From contig NZ_CP072333.1 in assembly GCF_018127745.1 (NCBI RefSeq), positions 1,612,001-1,676,000 on the forward strand: DNA of 64,000 nucleotides. Reading direction: 5' to 3'. This document shows, in pieces, positions 53,468 to 63,359 of the stretch. This DNA is from Porphyromonas sp. oral taxon 275. GTDB lineage: Bacteria; Bacteroidota; Bacteroidia; Bacteroidales; Porphyromonadaceae. A program made the translations under genes and the position numbers. Below the pieces are notes generated by a model that saw nothing but the letters and a program-made list of their open reading frames with translations, made no database searches and had not been told where the DNA came from. Position 1 is the stretch's first letter. Each line of letters opens with the position of its first letter.

Positions 53468-54373
53468 ATGTCAGAGACTAAGAAGATCAGAGCAGCCGTC
53501 GTCGGCTACGGCAATATCGGCCGCTACACCATCGAAGCCCTCAGCGCTGCTCCCGACTTCGAGATCGCAGGCGTCGTCCGCCGCGACCCCACACAGATCC
53601 CCCACGAGCTAGAGCCCTACCGCGTCGTCGGCTCCATCCAGGAGCTGGGACAGGTCGATGTGGCCATCCTCTCGACGCCGACGCGTCTGGTGGAGCAGAC
53701 CGCCCTGGAGCTGCTTCCCCTAGGGATCAATACCGTCGATAGCTTCGACATCCACGGCGACATCCTCGCTCTACGCCGCTCACTGGGCGCTGCAGCTCGC
53801 GCCGCAGGCGCCGTCAGCGTCATCGCTGCAGGCTGGGACCCCGGTAGCGACTCCGTCGTGCGCACGCTGATGGAGGCCATCGTGCCCAAGGGAATTACCT
53901 ATACCAACTTCGGCCCTGGGATGAGCATGGGGCACACCGTAGCCGTCAAGGCCATCGCAGGCGTACACAAGGCGCTCTCGATGACCATTCCCACGGGCAC
54001 GGGCATCCACCGCCGCATGGTCTACATCGAGCTCGAGCCCGGCTACAAGGCTGACGAAGTCATCGCCGCCATCAAGCGAGACGAGTACTTCGCCCACGAT
54101 GAGACGCACGTCAGCGTCGTCGACGACGTCGATCAGCTCATCGACATGGGGCACGGCGTGCACATGACGCGCAAGGGCGTCTCGGGCACGACGCAGAACC
54201 AGCTGCTGGAGTTCAACATGAAGATCAATAACCCCGCCCTCACGGCGCAGATCCTCGTGGCTGCAGCCCGCGCCGCCTCCCGCCAGCAGCCCGGCTGCTA
54301 CACCATGCAGGAGCTCCCCGTCATCGACCTGCTGCCCGGCGAGCGCGAGCAGTGGATCGCCAAGCTCTGCTAG
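53468..54373 (+). CDS. ddh: meso-Diaminopimelate D-dehydrogenase
   Basis: Makes meso-diaminopimelate in one NADPH-dependent step from tetrahydrodipicolinate, for peptidoglycan and lysine. The 301-aa protein has the Rossmann motif VVGYGNIGRYTIEAL near the start and family blocks STPTRLVEQTALELL, SVIAAGWDPGSDSVVRTLMEA and NFGPGMSMGHTVAVKAI. Length and motifs separate it from ordinary DapB. It lies 67 bp before lgt, so two envelope genes may be cotranscribed. Confidence 0.93.
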   Translation: MSETKKIRAAVVGYGNIGRYTIEALSAAPDFEIAGVVRRDPTQIPHELEPYRVVGSIQELGQVDVAILSTPTRLVEQTALELLPLGINTVDSFDIHGDILALRRSLGAAARAAGAVSVIAAGWDPGSDSVVRTLMEAIVPKGITYTNFGPGMSMGHTVAVKAIAGVHKALSMTIPTGTGIHRRMVYIELEPGYKADEVIAAIKRDEYFAHDETHVSVVDDVDQLIDMGHGVHMTRKGVSGTTQNQLLEFNMKINNPALTAQILVAAARAASRQQPGCYTMQELPVIDLLPGEREQWIAKLC

Positions 54374-54440
54374 CCCCCTCCCCTTCCTCACGGGCTCGGC
54401 CCGATACGAACGCATACGCATAGACACCCTATAGATCACG

Positions 54441-55286
54441 ATGCTAGGAGCCATTACATGGGACGTCGATCCCGTGATCTTCGAGATCCTCGGCCGCGAC
54501 ATACGCTGGTACGGCCTACTCTTCGCCCTCGGGCTGCTCATCCTCGGGCCTATGATCGAGGAGCGCATGTGGCGCCGCGAGCGCCTCGATCCCGAGTGGA
54601 TGAACTCCCTATATATATATGTAGTGGTGGGCACCGTCGTCGGGGCGCGCCTAGGGCACGTCCTCTTCTACGACCCAGGCTACTACCTGGCGCACCCCGC
54701 GAAGATCTTCGCCATCTGGGAGGGTGGGCTCGCTAGCCACGGCGGCACACTGGGCATCATCCTCGCGGTATGGCTCTACTCGCGGCGCGTGACGAAGCGA
54801 TCCATCCTCTGGACGCTCGACCGTCTGGCCGTGCCTACGGGGCTGGCGGCAGCACTCATTCGCCTAGGCAATCTGATGAATAGCGAGATCTTCGGCCGCC
54901 CGACAGACCTCCCTTGGGGCTTCCGCTTCCTGCGCGCCATCGAGTACCGAGGACTAGACCCCGAGGCTATCCCCGCCTGCCACCCGACGCAGCTCTACGA
55001 GGCGCTGGCCTACCTGGTGACCTTCGGCGTCTGTATGTATCTCTACTGGCAGCGCGATGCCGCACGGCGCTACTCGGGGCTCATCGTGGGCTGGTTCTTC
55101 GTGCTCGTCTTCGGCTTCCGCTTCCTCGTCGAGGGGATCAAGAACGTGCAGGAGCGCTGGGAGTACGACCTCATCGCCCAGTGGGGCATCAATATGGGGC
55201 AGCTGCTCAGCATCCCCTTCATCCTGGCAGGGCTGGCTCTCATCGTCTACGCCTACCGCCACCCAATCGCAGACCAAGCAAAATAG
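54441..55286 (+). CDS. lgt: Prolipoprotein diacylglyceryl transferase Lgt
   Basis: Adds diacylglycerol to the lipobox Cys of prelipoproteins in the inner membrane, the first step of lipoprotein maturation. The 281-aa multi-helix protein has the family signature in [21 protein letters not shown], the GGLASHGG block and [10 protein letters not shown]. It would act on the lipobox proteins in this window (the SusD partner and the GHL10 protein). A long hairpin follows the gene. Confidence 0.95.
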   Translation: MLGAITWDVDPVIFEILGRDIRWYGLLFALGLLILGPMIEERMWRRERLDPEWMNSLYIYVVVGTVVGARLGHVLFYDPGYYLAHPAKIFAIWEGGLASHGGTLGIILAVWLYSRRVTKRSILWTLDRLAVPTGLAAALIRLGNLMNSEIFGRPTDLPWGFRFLRAIEYRGLDPEAIPACHPTQLYEALAYLVTFGVCMYLYWQRDAARRYSGLIVGWFFVLVFGFRFLVEGIKNVQERWEYDLIAQWGINMGQLLSIPFILAGLALIVYAYRHPIADQAK

Positions 55287-55290
55287 GATA

Positions 55291-55334
55291 GGCGCTAGCG
55301 GCTGTGGGAGCCCCGCTCCCCAGCCGCTAGCGCC
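55291..55334 (+). terminator. Terminator of lgt
   Basis: Perfect 14-bp inverted repeat GGCGCTAGCGGCTG / CAGCCGCTAGCGCC with an inner GGGAG/CTCCC stem. Confidence 0.7.
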
Positions 55335-55372
55335 GCACTCCAGCAAAGGAGGAACACTAACTACACACGACT

Positions 55373-56584
55373 ATGTACCAAGTACCACAGATCACCGACT
55401 CGATCTACTACGTAGGGGTCAACGACAGGATGAAGGCGCTCTTCGAGAACATGTGGAGCCTCCCGCAGGGCGTCGCCTACAATGCCTACCTGATCGTCGA
55501 CGAGCAGACCACGCTCATCGACACGGTGGACGTCTGCTACAGCGACATCTTCTTCCACAAGCTCGACCTTATCCTCCAGGGCCGTCCCCTCGACTACCTC
55601 ATCATCAACCACATGGAGCCTGACCACGGCGGCTCCATCGGGCTGCTGCGCAAGCGCTACCCCGAGCTCAAGATCGTAGGCAATAAGAAGACCTTCGAGA
55701 TGCTGCGCGGCTTCCACGGGATCACCGAGGGGCTGCACGAGGTCAAGAATGGGGACGCGCTGAGCATAGGCGGGCACGAGTTCTCCTTCCTCATGGCGCC
55801 CATGGTGCACTGGCCCGAGGTGATGTTCACCTACGAGCAGCGCAAGCGGGTGCTCTTCACGGCCGACGCCTTCGGCTCCTTCGGGGCGCTGGACGGCATC
55901 TTGCGCGACAGCGAGCTCGGCGACCGCTCGGCCTACCTCCGCGAGATGGAGCGCTACTACGCCTGCGTCATCGGCAAGTACGGCCCCTTCGTACAGAAGG
56001 CGCTGGCCAATATGGACAAGCAGGGCCTCGCCATCGACCACCTCTGCCCCGCACACGGCGTCGTCTGGACGCCCGAGGGCTTCGGGGAGGCGCGCCGCCT
56101 CTACGACCGTCTGTCACGCTTCGAGGCCGAGGACGGCGTGGTCATCCTCTACGGATCGATGTATGGCAATACGGAGCAGCTGGCGGACGTCATCGCCCAG
56201 AGCCTCTCGGCAGCGGGCATCAAGCGCATCGTCTGCCACAACGTGAGCAAGTCCGACCCCTCTGCTATCCTCGCCGATATCTTCCGCTACCGCGGCCTCA
56301 TCATCGGCAGCCCGACCTACTGCGGGGAGCTCTTCACGCCGATCGCCAATCTAATGAACCTCATCCGCATCCGTGACGTCAAGGACAGACTCTACACGGC
56401 CTTCGGCTCCTACACCTGGGCGCCCGCCGCGGTCAAGAAGCTGATCCCCTTCGCCGAGGAGATGAAGTGGGAGTTCGTCGGTGAGGCCGTCGAGCTCAAG
56501 ATGTCCGAGCTCAGCTCCGTGCTCGACCTCAGCTGGGCCCTCGGGCAGGCTATGGCCGCGCGCCTCCTTGCCCCCAAGGGCTAG
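55373..56584 (+). CDS. Flavodiiron protein (FprA family A-type flavoprotein)
   Basis: Reduces oxygen to water or NO to N2O in anaerobes. In the 403-aa protein a metallo-beta-lactamase-like di-iron domain (about 1-250) has the ligand motif NHMEPDHGG (H80, E82, D84, H85), VHWPEVM, FTADAFGSFG and CPAHG. A flavodoxin domain (about 254-400) with the FMN loop YGSMYGNTEQLAD follows. No extra rubredoxin or reductase domain is fused. It lies 86 bp after lgt and 67 bp before nagB. Confidence 0.95.
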   Translation: MYQVPQITDSIYYVGVNDRMKALFENMWSLPQGVAYNAYLIVDEQTTLIDTVDVCYSDIFFHKLDLILQGRPLDYLIINHMEPDHGGSIGLLRKRYPELKIVGNKKTFEMLRGFHGITEGLHEVKNGDALSIGGHEFSFLMAPMVHWPEVMFTYEQRKRVLFTADAFGSFGALDGILRDSELGDRSAYLREMERYYACVIGKYGPFVQKALANMDKQGLAIDHLCPAHGVVWTPEGFGEARRLYDRLSRFEAEDGVVILYGSMYGNTEQLADVIAQSLSAAGIKRIVCHNVSKSDPSAILADIFRYRGLIIGSPTYCGELFTPIANLMNLIRIRDVKDRLYTAFGSYTWAPAAVKKLIPFAEEMKWEFVGEAVELKMSELSSVLDLSWALGQAMAARLLAPKG

Positions 56585-56651
56585 CCTCCCCTAGCTCCCG
56601 CCTCCCTTCACATCAGCCAAGAATACTCACTCTACTAATAAAGATCAAGTA

Positions 56652-57437
56652 ATGCGTCTTATCATCCAGCCTGACTACGCAGGCATCTCTCAGTGGGCGG
56701 CAGACTATGTCGTCGCCAAGATCAATGCTGCTCAGCCCAGCGCGGCTAAGCCCTTCGTCCTCGGCCTCCCCACAGGCTCCTCGCCCCTGGGCATGTACCG
56801 GGCGCTGGTAGCTGCTCATCAGGCCGGACGCGTGTCCTTCCAGCACGTCGTCACCTTCAACATGGACGAGTACGTCGGTATCCCTGAGAACCATCCTCAG
56901 AGCTACCACAGCTTCATGTGGGACAACTTCTTCCGCCACATCGACATCAAGAAGGAGAACGTCCACATCCTCAATGGCAACGCAGCTGACCTCGAGGCCG
57001 AGTGCGCCGCCTACGAGGCAGCCATCGAGGCAGCAGGCGGCATCGACCTCTTCCTCGGCGGTATCGGGCCCGACGGACACATCGCCTTCAACGAGCCCGG
57101 ATCCTCGCTCAGCTCGCGTACCCGCATGAAGACACTGACGACGGACACGATCATCGCCAACAGCCGCTTCTTCGAGGGCGACGTCAACAAGGTACCCAAG
57201 ACAGCCCTCACCGTCGGTGTCGGCACCGTCATGTCCGCCCGTGAGGTGCTCATCCTCGTCAATGGCCACGGCAAGGCACGCGCCCTGCAGCAGGCTGTCG
57301 AGGGCTCAGTGAACCAGATGTGGACTATCACCGCGCTGCAGCTCCACCCCAAGGGCATCATCGTCTGCGACGAGGCAGCCTGCATCGAGCTGAAGGTCGG
57401 TACCTACAACTACTTCAAGGACATCGAGCGCCTCTAG
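56652..57437 (+). CDS. nagB: Glucosamine-6-phosphate deaminase NagB
   Basis: Converts glucosamine-6-phosphate to fructose-6-phosphate and ammonia, bringing amino sugars into glycolysis. The 261-aa protein has [13 protein letters not shown], the catalytic Asp in NMDEYVG (D72), and [15 protein letters not shown] with D141, H143 and E148. It completes the route that nanA and the AGE epimerase begin; the kinase and deacetylase are not in the window. A hairpin follows. Confidence 0.96.
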   Translation: MRLIIQPDYAGISQWAADYVVAKINAAQPSAAKPFVLGLPTGSSPLGMYRALVAAHQAGRVSFQHVVTFNMDEYVGIPENHPQSYHSFMWDNFFRHIDIKKENVHILNGNAADLEAECAAYEAAIEAAGGIDLFLGGIGPDGHIAFNEPGSSLSSRTRMKTLTTDTIIANSRFFEGDVNKVPKTALTVGVGTVMSAREVLILVNGHGKARALQQAVEGSVNQMWTITALQLHPKGIIVCDEAACIELKVGTYNYFKDIERL

Positions 57438-57470
57438 CCCACTACGGCTAGCGCCACACCAATACGCCAT

Positions 57471-57511
57471 CAGGGGCGGCCTCGGGGATAGACTCCCTGG
57501 GGTCGCCCCTG
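57471..57511 (+). terminator. Terminator of nagB
   Basis: Inverted repeat CAGGGGCG / CGCCCCTG with an inner GGGGA/TCCCT stem, 34 bp past the stop. Confidence 0.55.
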
Positions 57512-57629
57512 CTGCTTCTGCTCGGGACGGAGTGCCGCCATAGCGAAGCGAAGGCGCGGCGCATCCACAGCTAGATTAAACCTTAGACCCTCGCTGCAGT
57601 CATAGCTGTATAACGTAAGGACAAGCTCT

Positions 57630-60449
57630 ATGACAAAGACAGTGTATCATCTCCTCAGCCTATGCCTCCTCTGGCTCCTCGCCCTCGCGCCCCTCTCGGC
57701 GCAGACCACGGCGACGACGCACAGCGTGCAGGGGCAGGTGCTCGATGAGGAGCAGAAGCCCCTGACAGGGGCCAGCGTCAGCCTCCTGCTGCCCGACGGC
57801 AAGCTCAAGACGGGCGTGACGACCAGCCGCGACGGCTCCTTCCACCTGCGCTCCGTCGCCAGTGGCAGCTATACCCTCCGCATCACCTTCGTCGGCTACA
57901 AGGCCTATAGCAAGACCCTAAAGGTCGCGGGCAAGAACCTCCAGCTCGGTAAGATCAAGCTCGCCGAGGACGGCGCCCTCCTCTCCGAGGTCAAGGTCAT
58001 CGGCAAGGCCGCCGAGGTCGTCGTCAAGGGCGACACCCTCGAGTTCAACGCCGGCAGCTACACCACGCAGCAGGGCGACGCCGTCGAGGAGCTGGTCAAG
58101 AAGCTCCCCGGCGCCACGATCAACGAGCAGGGACAGGTCACCATCAACGGTAAGACCGTCTCGCAGATCATGGTCGACGGCAAGCGCTTCTTCGAGGGCG
58201 ACCCCAAGGTGGCGCTCAAGAACCTCCCTGCTGAGCTCGTCGACAAGATCCAGGTCGTAGACCGAGACAGCGAGGCCGCACGCCTCTCAGGATTCTCGGA
58301 CGGCAACGAAGAGACCATCCTCAACCTCACCATCAAGGCGGGGAAGAAGCGCGGCACCTTCGGCACTGCCTTCGCTGGCCTCGGTACGGACAAGCGCTAC
58401 GAGGGCAGCGCCATGCTCAGCCGCTTCACGGGAGACAACCAGATGACCCTCCTCGGCAGCCTCAACAACACCAATAGCGCAGGCTTCAGCGACGTCTCCT
58501 CCGAGCTCGCCTCCGCCAACATGATGCTCAGCATGGCGACCTCCGCACGCGGTAGCCGCCGTGGACCAGGCGGTGGGGGGAACTTCGGCCAGAACAACGG
58601 CATCCTCACCTCACGCGTCCTCGGGGGCAATATCAGCCATACCTTCAGCCCGAAGCTGACCTTCGGCGGGAATGCCCTCATCGGGCGCAACTCCCGCGAC
58701 AAGCAGCTCGAGAGCACCGTGCAGAACATCCTCGGCACGGGCTCCACGACCGAGCGAGGCGGTACCAAGGAGCTCTCGACGAATGACTCCTACGCGGGGA
58801 ACTTCCGCATCGAGTGGAAGCCCGACAGCCTCACCCAGTTCATCATCTCCCCCCAGCTACGCTACGGCCGCGGCGAGAGCACCTACAGCTCGGCCTACGA
58901 GACGCGCAATGACGACGCCACCCAGCAGTCCATCTCTAGCACCACGCAGAGCCAGCAGAGCGAGCAGCGCCAGACCAGCGGCGAGCTCCACCTCGACGCC
59001 AGCCGCCGCCTCTCCCAGAGCGGACGCACGCTGACGCTCTCGGCCGAGGGCTCCTTCGACCAGACGCTCGGCGAGGGTATGTACCGCTCTCTGCTGCACA
59101 GCCTAGCGCGGATCGAGTCCCTCGACCAGCGTATCGCCACCACCAAGCGCAGCCAGAGCTACCGCGCACGTCTGGGTTGGGTCGAGCCCCTCGGTAAGGG
59201 CTTCTTCACCCAGCTGACCTACCAGCTACGCGGTAGCCATTCCGAGAGCCAGCGTGAGGCCTTCGACACCGACGCCACGGGGCAGTACACGCAGCGCAAT
59301 GCTGCCTACAGCAATGAGTTCCGCTCCGACTACTTCACCCAGCAGGCTGGCCTCGCCCTCAAGAAGAAGGGCAAGACCTACGACGTGACGGCTGGGCTCA
59401 CCGTCGAGCACGCTCGTAGCAGCAGCTACTCACTGGTAGCTGGCACGGCCGCCCCGACCATCAGCCGCGCAGTGACCAACTTCGCCCCGCAGCTCCGCCT
59501 GAGCTACAAGCCGCAGCGCACTACCGAGCTGCGCCTCGACTACAACGGCCGCAGCACGCAGCCCACGACCGAGCAGCTCTCGCCCGTGCAGGACGTCACC
59601 AATCCGCTGGTCGTCTATCGCGGGAATCAGGACCTGAGCCCGAGCTTCCAGCATAACCTCTTCATGCGCTACAACAACTTCTGGACGAGCACGCAGACCT
59701 CGCTGGCGCTCTTCGGCCACGCGCAGCTGGTACAGGACGCCATCATCTCGCGCTCCGTCTACGACCTCAACACGGGGGTGCGCACCGTAGACTACACCAA
59801 TGTCAATGGCAATGGGATGCTGGGCCTCGGGGGCTTCTTCACCCAGACGCTCCCAGGGAAGAAGTTCTCCCTGCGCCTGGGCTCGATGAACAACCTCATC
59901 CGTAGCAAGACCTTCATCAACGGTGAGGCCAATACCAGCCTCGCGCTGCGCCTCAATGAGAATATGACCCTCAGCTACCGCCATAGCTGGGTCGACCTCA
60001 GCCTACGCGGGGGCTGGGGCTACTACAATGCCTCCAATAGCCTCGGCAGCGTCTCTACACCTGCGACCAAGGACTACAGCCTCGGCTGGACCAGCACCTT
60101 CACCCTGCCGCTGGGCTTCACCATCGAGGGCGACGCGACCTACACCAAGACCACGGGCTACAGCAGTGGCTATGATCAGGAGCAGACGCTGCTGAATGCG
60201 GGGATCTCCTACAGCTTCCTCGCTGGGCGCAAGGCGACCATCCGCCTCAAGGGCTATGACCTCTTGGACAGCCGTCGAAGCATCTGGCGCAACATCACCG
60301 CCTCCAGCATCTCCACCGAGGAGACCAATACCCTCGGGCGCTACGCCATGCTGCACTTCATCTACCGCTTCGATAGCTTCGCGGGCGGCGGCAGCAAGAG
60401 CGACATGAAGACCAACCGTCAGGGCCCTCCAGGCCCACCTCCCTTCTAG
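57630..60449 (+). CDS. Outer-membrane beta-barrel receptor (carboxypeptidase-like N-terminus, OMP_b-brl_3 type)
   Basis: Predicted TonB-linked outer-membrane protein of 939 aa. Order: signal peptide (to about 24, PLSAQ), carboxypeptidase-regulatory-like domain (about 32-115, VQGQVLDEEQKPLTGASVSLL), and a plug-like region (about 125-235). That region has the ITI(NGK)TVSQIMVDGKRFFEGDP block and VDRDSEAARLSGFSDGNEE, which mark this Bacteroidota class. A long barrel follows, and a Gly/Pro-rich tail (GPPGPPPF) ends the protein instead of the usual aromatic strand. No SusD partner is adjacent, so the substrate may differ from glycans. No clear -7 element was found upstream. Confidence 0.88.
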   Translation: MTKTVYHLLSLCLLWLLALAPLSAQTTATTHSVQGQVLDEEQKPLTGASVSLLLPDGKLKTGVTTSRDGSFHLRSVASGSYTLRITFVGYKAYSKTLKVAGKNLQLGKIKLAEDGALLSEVKVIGKAAEVVVKGDTLEFNAGSYTTQQGDAVEELVKKLPGATINEQGQVTINGKTVSQIMVDGKRFFEGDPKVALKNLPAELVDKIQVVDRDSEAARLSGFSDGNEETILNLTIKAGKKRGTFGTAFAGLGTDKRYEGSAMLSRFTGDNQMTLLGSLNNTNSAGFSDVSSELASANMMLSMATSARGSRRGPGGGGNFGQNNGILTSRVLGGNISHTFSPKLTFGGNALIGRNSRDKQLESTVQNILGTGSTTERGGTKELSTNDSYAGNFRIEWKPDSLTQFIISPQLRYGRGESTYSSAYETRNDDATQQSISSTTQSQQSEQRQTSGELHLDASRRLSQSGRTLTLSAEGSFDQTLGEGMYRSLLHSLARIESLDQRIATTKRSQSYRARLGWVEPLGKGFFTQLTYQLRGSHSESQREAFDTDATGQYTQRNAAYSNEFRSDYFTQQAGLALKKKGKTYDVTAGLTVEHARSSSYSLVAGTAAPTISRAVTNFAPQLRLSYKPQRTTELRLDYNGRSTQPTTEQLSPVQDVTNPLVVYRGNQDLSPSFQHNLFMRYNNFWTSTQTSLALFGHAQLVQDAIISRSVYDLNTGVRTVDYTNVNGNGMLGLGGFFTQTLPGKKFSLRLGSMNNLIRSKTFINGEANTSLALRLNENMTLSYRHSWVDLSLRGGWGYYNASNSLGSVSTPATKDYSLGWTSTFTLPLGFTIEGDATYTKTTGYSSGYDQEQTLLNAGISYSFLAGRKATIRLKGYDLLDSRRSIWRNITASSISTEETNTLGRYAMLHFIYRFDSFAGGGSKSDMKTNRQGPPGPPPF

Positions 60450-60509
60450 CGCACTCGAGCCTCCTGCTAAGGGAAGGGCCGATTAGCTTCGCCCCCTAGC
60501 CTAAGTAAA

Positions 60510-60547
60510 AGCGCCCCGCTGTAGCCGATGAGCTGCAGCGGGGCGCT
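60510..60547 (+). terminator. Terminator of the outer-membrane receptor gene
   Basis: Inverted repeat AGCGCCCCGCTG / CAGCGGGGCGCT with a 14-nt loop, followed by ACTTTA. Confidence 0.7.
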
Positions 60548-60561
60548 ACTTTAGGTGGAGG

Positions 60562-60649
60562 CTCGCTGAGGGATATCAGTGGGGGAGCTGAGGGTCGTCC
60601 GTCAGCGCCGTGAGGGGTATCAGTCAGAGGGCTGAGGGATAGTCCTCAC
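60562..60649 (-). repeat. 22-bp palindromic repeat array I (4 units, minus orientation)
   Basis: On the plus strand TGAGGG half-sites start at 60567, 60589, 60611 and 60633, exactly 22 bp apart. Read on the minus strand the units are of the standard form, such as GATATCCCTCA and GATACCCCTCA, followed by a CCTCC tail. It lies between two convergent genes, so it is unlikely to be a promoter element. The remaining gap (60650-60874) shows nothing I can assign. Confidence 0.88.
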
Positions 60650-60874
60650 AGCGCGCGCAGCAGGCTCGCTCCCCGTCCCGCCTCGGTGCTTGGCTTACGG
60701 GAAGGCTTAGACTAAGCCCTCCCGCCCGGTTGCCCGACTCAGCTTCAGCCAAAGCCCAAGGCGGCTTTCCTTTCCCCCTAATTCCATTGACGCCCTAGTC
60801 GAGACCCACCCACTAAAGCCACCAAGGACTAGTCTAAGGACACCCGAAGCACCCTTGCAGTAGGGACAAAACGA

Positions 60875-60916
60875 AGCCAGGGCGCAGACGTCACGGATGA
60901 CGTCTGCGCCCTGGCT
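60875..60916 (-). terminator. Terminator of the murD-ftsW-murG cluster
   Basis: Perfect 19-bp arms from AGCCAGGGCGCAGACGTCA and its complement around a 4-nt loop, followed on the minus strand by TCGTTTTG. It lies 34 bp past the murG stop. Confidence 0.85.
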
Positions 60917-60949
60917 AGTTATTCGGGGGAGTAGTGTGCGCTCGCTGCG

Positions 60950-62047
60950 CTAGGGGACGAGCTTCGCCAGCTCATCCACGATACGATCGGCCGCCTCCGT
61001 GAGAGCGAGCTTCTTGATCTCGGTGGAGAGGCTCTGACGCTGGGGCGCGTCGGCCAGCAGCGCAAGGGCCTTGGGCGTCAATACATCGTGCGCCTCGGCG
61101 TCGGTGACGAGGATGGCCGCACCACGCGTGGAGAGCGCCAGCGCGTTCTTCGTCTGATGGTCCTCCGCTACATTGGGTGAGGGGACGAGGATCGTGGGCT
61201 TGCCGAGGTGGCAGAGCTCGGAGATAGCGCTCGCCCCTGCACGCGATACGACGACGTCCGCCAGCGTATAGGCCAGATCCATGCGCTGGATGAAGGGCGC
61301 GCAGTAGACGGGGAAGCGGTAGCCTGCGAGCAGCTGCTGTGCCTTGTCGGCAAAGCCTGTCCCCGTCTGCCAGATGAGGGCTGCACCCGACTGCTCCCAT
61401 TCCTGCAGTCGCGCACCGATGGCCTCGTTGATGCTGCGCGCACCGAGGCTGCCGCCTACGACGAGCACCACCTGCTCGGTGTCGGCAGGCAGGCGGAAGT
61501 ACTCCAGCGCCTCTGCACGCGTCGCGCTGAGCTGCTCGATGGCGGGGCGAATCGGGTTGCCCGTCAGGACGATCTTATCCTTGGGGAAGAAGCGCTCCAT
61601 CTCGGGATAGGCGACGCAGATCTTCGTCGCCCGCCGCGCGAGGAACTTATTCGTCACGCCCGCATAGGAGTTCTGCTCCTGGATGAGCGTGGGGATGCCG
61701 AGGCTCTGAGCTGCCTTGAGCGTCGGGGCACTGGCATAGCCCCCCACGCCGATGACGACCTGGGGCTCGAACTCGCGTATGAGGTCGCGGGCTGTGACCA
61801 GCGCGCGGAGGAAGTCCTTCAACACCCCTACGTTTCGCCAGATGCGCTTGCGATCCAGCCCACGTATGTGTAGCCCCTTGATGCGGAAGCCTGCCTGAGG
61901 CACGCGCTGCATCTCCATACGGCCTTCGGCGCCGATGAAGAGGATGTCGATCTGGGGATAGCGGCGCTGCAGCGCCTCGGCGATTGAGATGGCAGGGAAG
62001 ATGTGCCCGCCCGTACCGCCGCCACTAATGATGGCTCGCTGTATCAT
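60950..62047 (-). CDS. murG: UDP-GlcNAc:undecaprenyl-PP-MurNAc-pentapeptide GlcNAc transferase MurG
   Basis: Converts lipid I to lipid II on the inner face of the membrane. The ATG at 62047 gives 365 aa beginning MIQRAIISGGGTGGHIFPA, the usual N-terminal motif; longer frames read into ftsW without conserved sequence. Other blocks are GVGGYASAP, VVGGSLGARSINEAI and KPTILVPSPNVAEDHQTKNA. It overlaps ftsW by 23 bp and is followed by a strong terminator rather than murC, so the usual cluster is cut here. Confidence 0.96.
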   Translation of the reverse strand: MIQRAIISGGGTGGHIFPAISIAEALQRRYPQIDILFIGAEGRMEMQRVPQAGFRIKGLHIRGLDRKRIWRNVGVLKDFLRALVTARDLIREFEPQVVIGVGGYASAPTLKAAQSLGIPTLIQEQNSYAGVTNKFLARRATKICVAYPEMERFFPKDKIVLTGNPIRPAIEQLSATRAEALEYFRLPADTEQVVLVVGGSLGARSINEAIGARLQEWEQSGAALIWQTGTGFADKAQQLLAGYRFPVYCAPFIQRMDLAYTLADVVVSRAGASAISELCHLGKPTILVPSPNVAEDHQTKNALALSTRGAAILVTDAEAHDVLTPKALALLADAPQRQSLSTEIKKLALTEAADRIVDELAKLVP

Positions 62048-63359
62048 ACTCAGTGCTGGATAGAGAGGGGTGATAGGCCAGGGCCTGCTCGTCGGGAGCC
62101 TCGGCACGCTCCAGTGCTTCGGCGGCCTCCGCCTCCGCCAGACGTCGTGCCTCGAGCTGGCGCTGCTCCTCGGCCCAGAGCTTGTAGGCACGCTCGGAGC
62201 GGCTCATCCCGATCATGATGCCGAAGGCGATGCTGGTGGCGAAGATGGAGGAGCCCCCGAAGCTGAACATCGGCAGCGTCTGACCCGTATTGAAGAGCCC
62301 TGCGCCGACGGCTAGATTGACCAGCGCCTGCAGGGGGTAGATGATGGCGAAGCCGCGCAGCACGTTCGCCCTATAGGCGCTGGACTGACGCCGCGCCTCG
62401 CGTAGGATGAGCCACATCCATAGGACGTAGAGCCCCGGCAGGACGAGGAGGCCGAGCCAGCCGTATTCCTCGATGGCGATGGCGTAGATGTAGTCGGAGT
62501 AGGCCAGGGCTAGGGCGCTGCGGAACTTACTTTGCCCTGGACCGACGGGCAAGAGGTTCTTGGACGAGGCGATAGCCATGCGTCCCATGTCCTCCTGACC
62601 GCCCATATTGATCTCGCGCACCTCGCCCTTGGCGACGCTGTGCTCGTCCACCTTACGCTCGATACGGGCGCGCCAGGTCGAGGCACGGCCGGGCAGCCAC
62701 GAGGGCGGCAGCGTCATCAGGGCGATCCCACCCAGTAGCGCCAGCCCCACGGTGACGCGGACGAACCAACGGAAGGAGCGCCAAGGCGCACGCAGCACGA
62801 TGCTGTAGATGCCGATGAAGAGGACGAAGATGATCCCCGTAGAGAGGTTGCTGCTCGCCAGGATAGCGATCAGGATGCCCGAGAGGACGTAGTAGGCGGT
62901 GAACTGCTTCCAGCGCTTGGGGTTGCGCTTCCAGCTATTGCCCGCCGCTACGGCGCCCCACAGGACGAGAGCGATACGCATGAGCTCGGAGGGCTGCACC
63001 GAGATGCCAGCGATGTAGATCCAGCGCTCGGCGCCGTTCTTGCCCGAGCCCGCCACGAGCAGCCAGGCGATGAGCAGCGGCATGGCGAGCATCATGAGAC
63101 GCGGCGCCCAGTTCCTCATGAAGCGCGAGGAGAACTGGCTGACGATGGCGCAGAGGACGAAGCCTCCGAAGAGGAAGAGGATATGCTTGAAGATAGGCAT
63201 ACCACTGCCTGCCTTGTACACCTCGCTGCTGATGGCGCTCGAGACGATGAGCGTCGAGAGGATCATGAAGGCGATGTAGAGCGCCCACAGAGCCCCGTTG
63301 CCATCCAGCAGGCGCTGCACCAGGCTGCGCCTATCGACTACCTCGTGCAGGCTATCCAT
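62025..63359 (-). CDS. ftsW: Peptidoglycan glycosyltransferase FtsW (SEDS family)
   Basis: Polymerises lipid II at the division septum together with a class B penicillin-binding protein. The ATG at 63359 gives 444 aa with about ten membrane helices. It has SEDS blocks such as ISVQPSELMRIALVLW, the KEGxx-like region with MAIASSKNLLPVGPGQSKF and the C-terminal LPMFSFGGSSIFATSIAFG. A charged, Ala/Glu-rich tail (about 390-444) follows. It overlaps both murD (8 bp) and murG (23 bp). The gene position inside the mur cluster favours FtsW over RodA. Confidence 0.93.
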   Translation of the reverse strand: MDSLHEVVDRRSLVQRLLDGNGALWALYIAFMILSTLIVSSAISSEVYKAGSGMPIFKHILFLFGGFVLCAIVSQFSSRFMRNWAPRLMMLAMPLLIAWLLVAGSGKNGAERWIYIAGISVQPSELMRIALVLWGAVAAGNSWKRNPKRWKQFTAYYVLSGILIAILASSNLSTGIIFVLFIGIYSIVLRAPWRSFRWFVRVTVGLALLGGIALMTLPPSWLPGRASTWRARIERKVDEHSVAKGEVREINMGGQEDMGRMAIASSKNLLPVGPGQSKFRSALALAYSDYIYAIAIEEYGWLGLLVLPGLYVLWMWLILREARRQSSAYRANVLRGFAIIYPLQALVNLAVGAGLFNTGQTLPMFSFGGSSIFATSIAFGIMIGMSRSERAYKLWAEEQRQLEARRLAEAEAAEALERAEAPDEQALAYHPSLSSTEYDTASHH

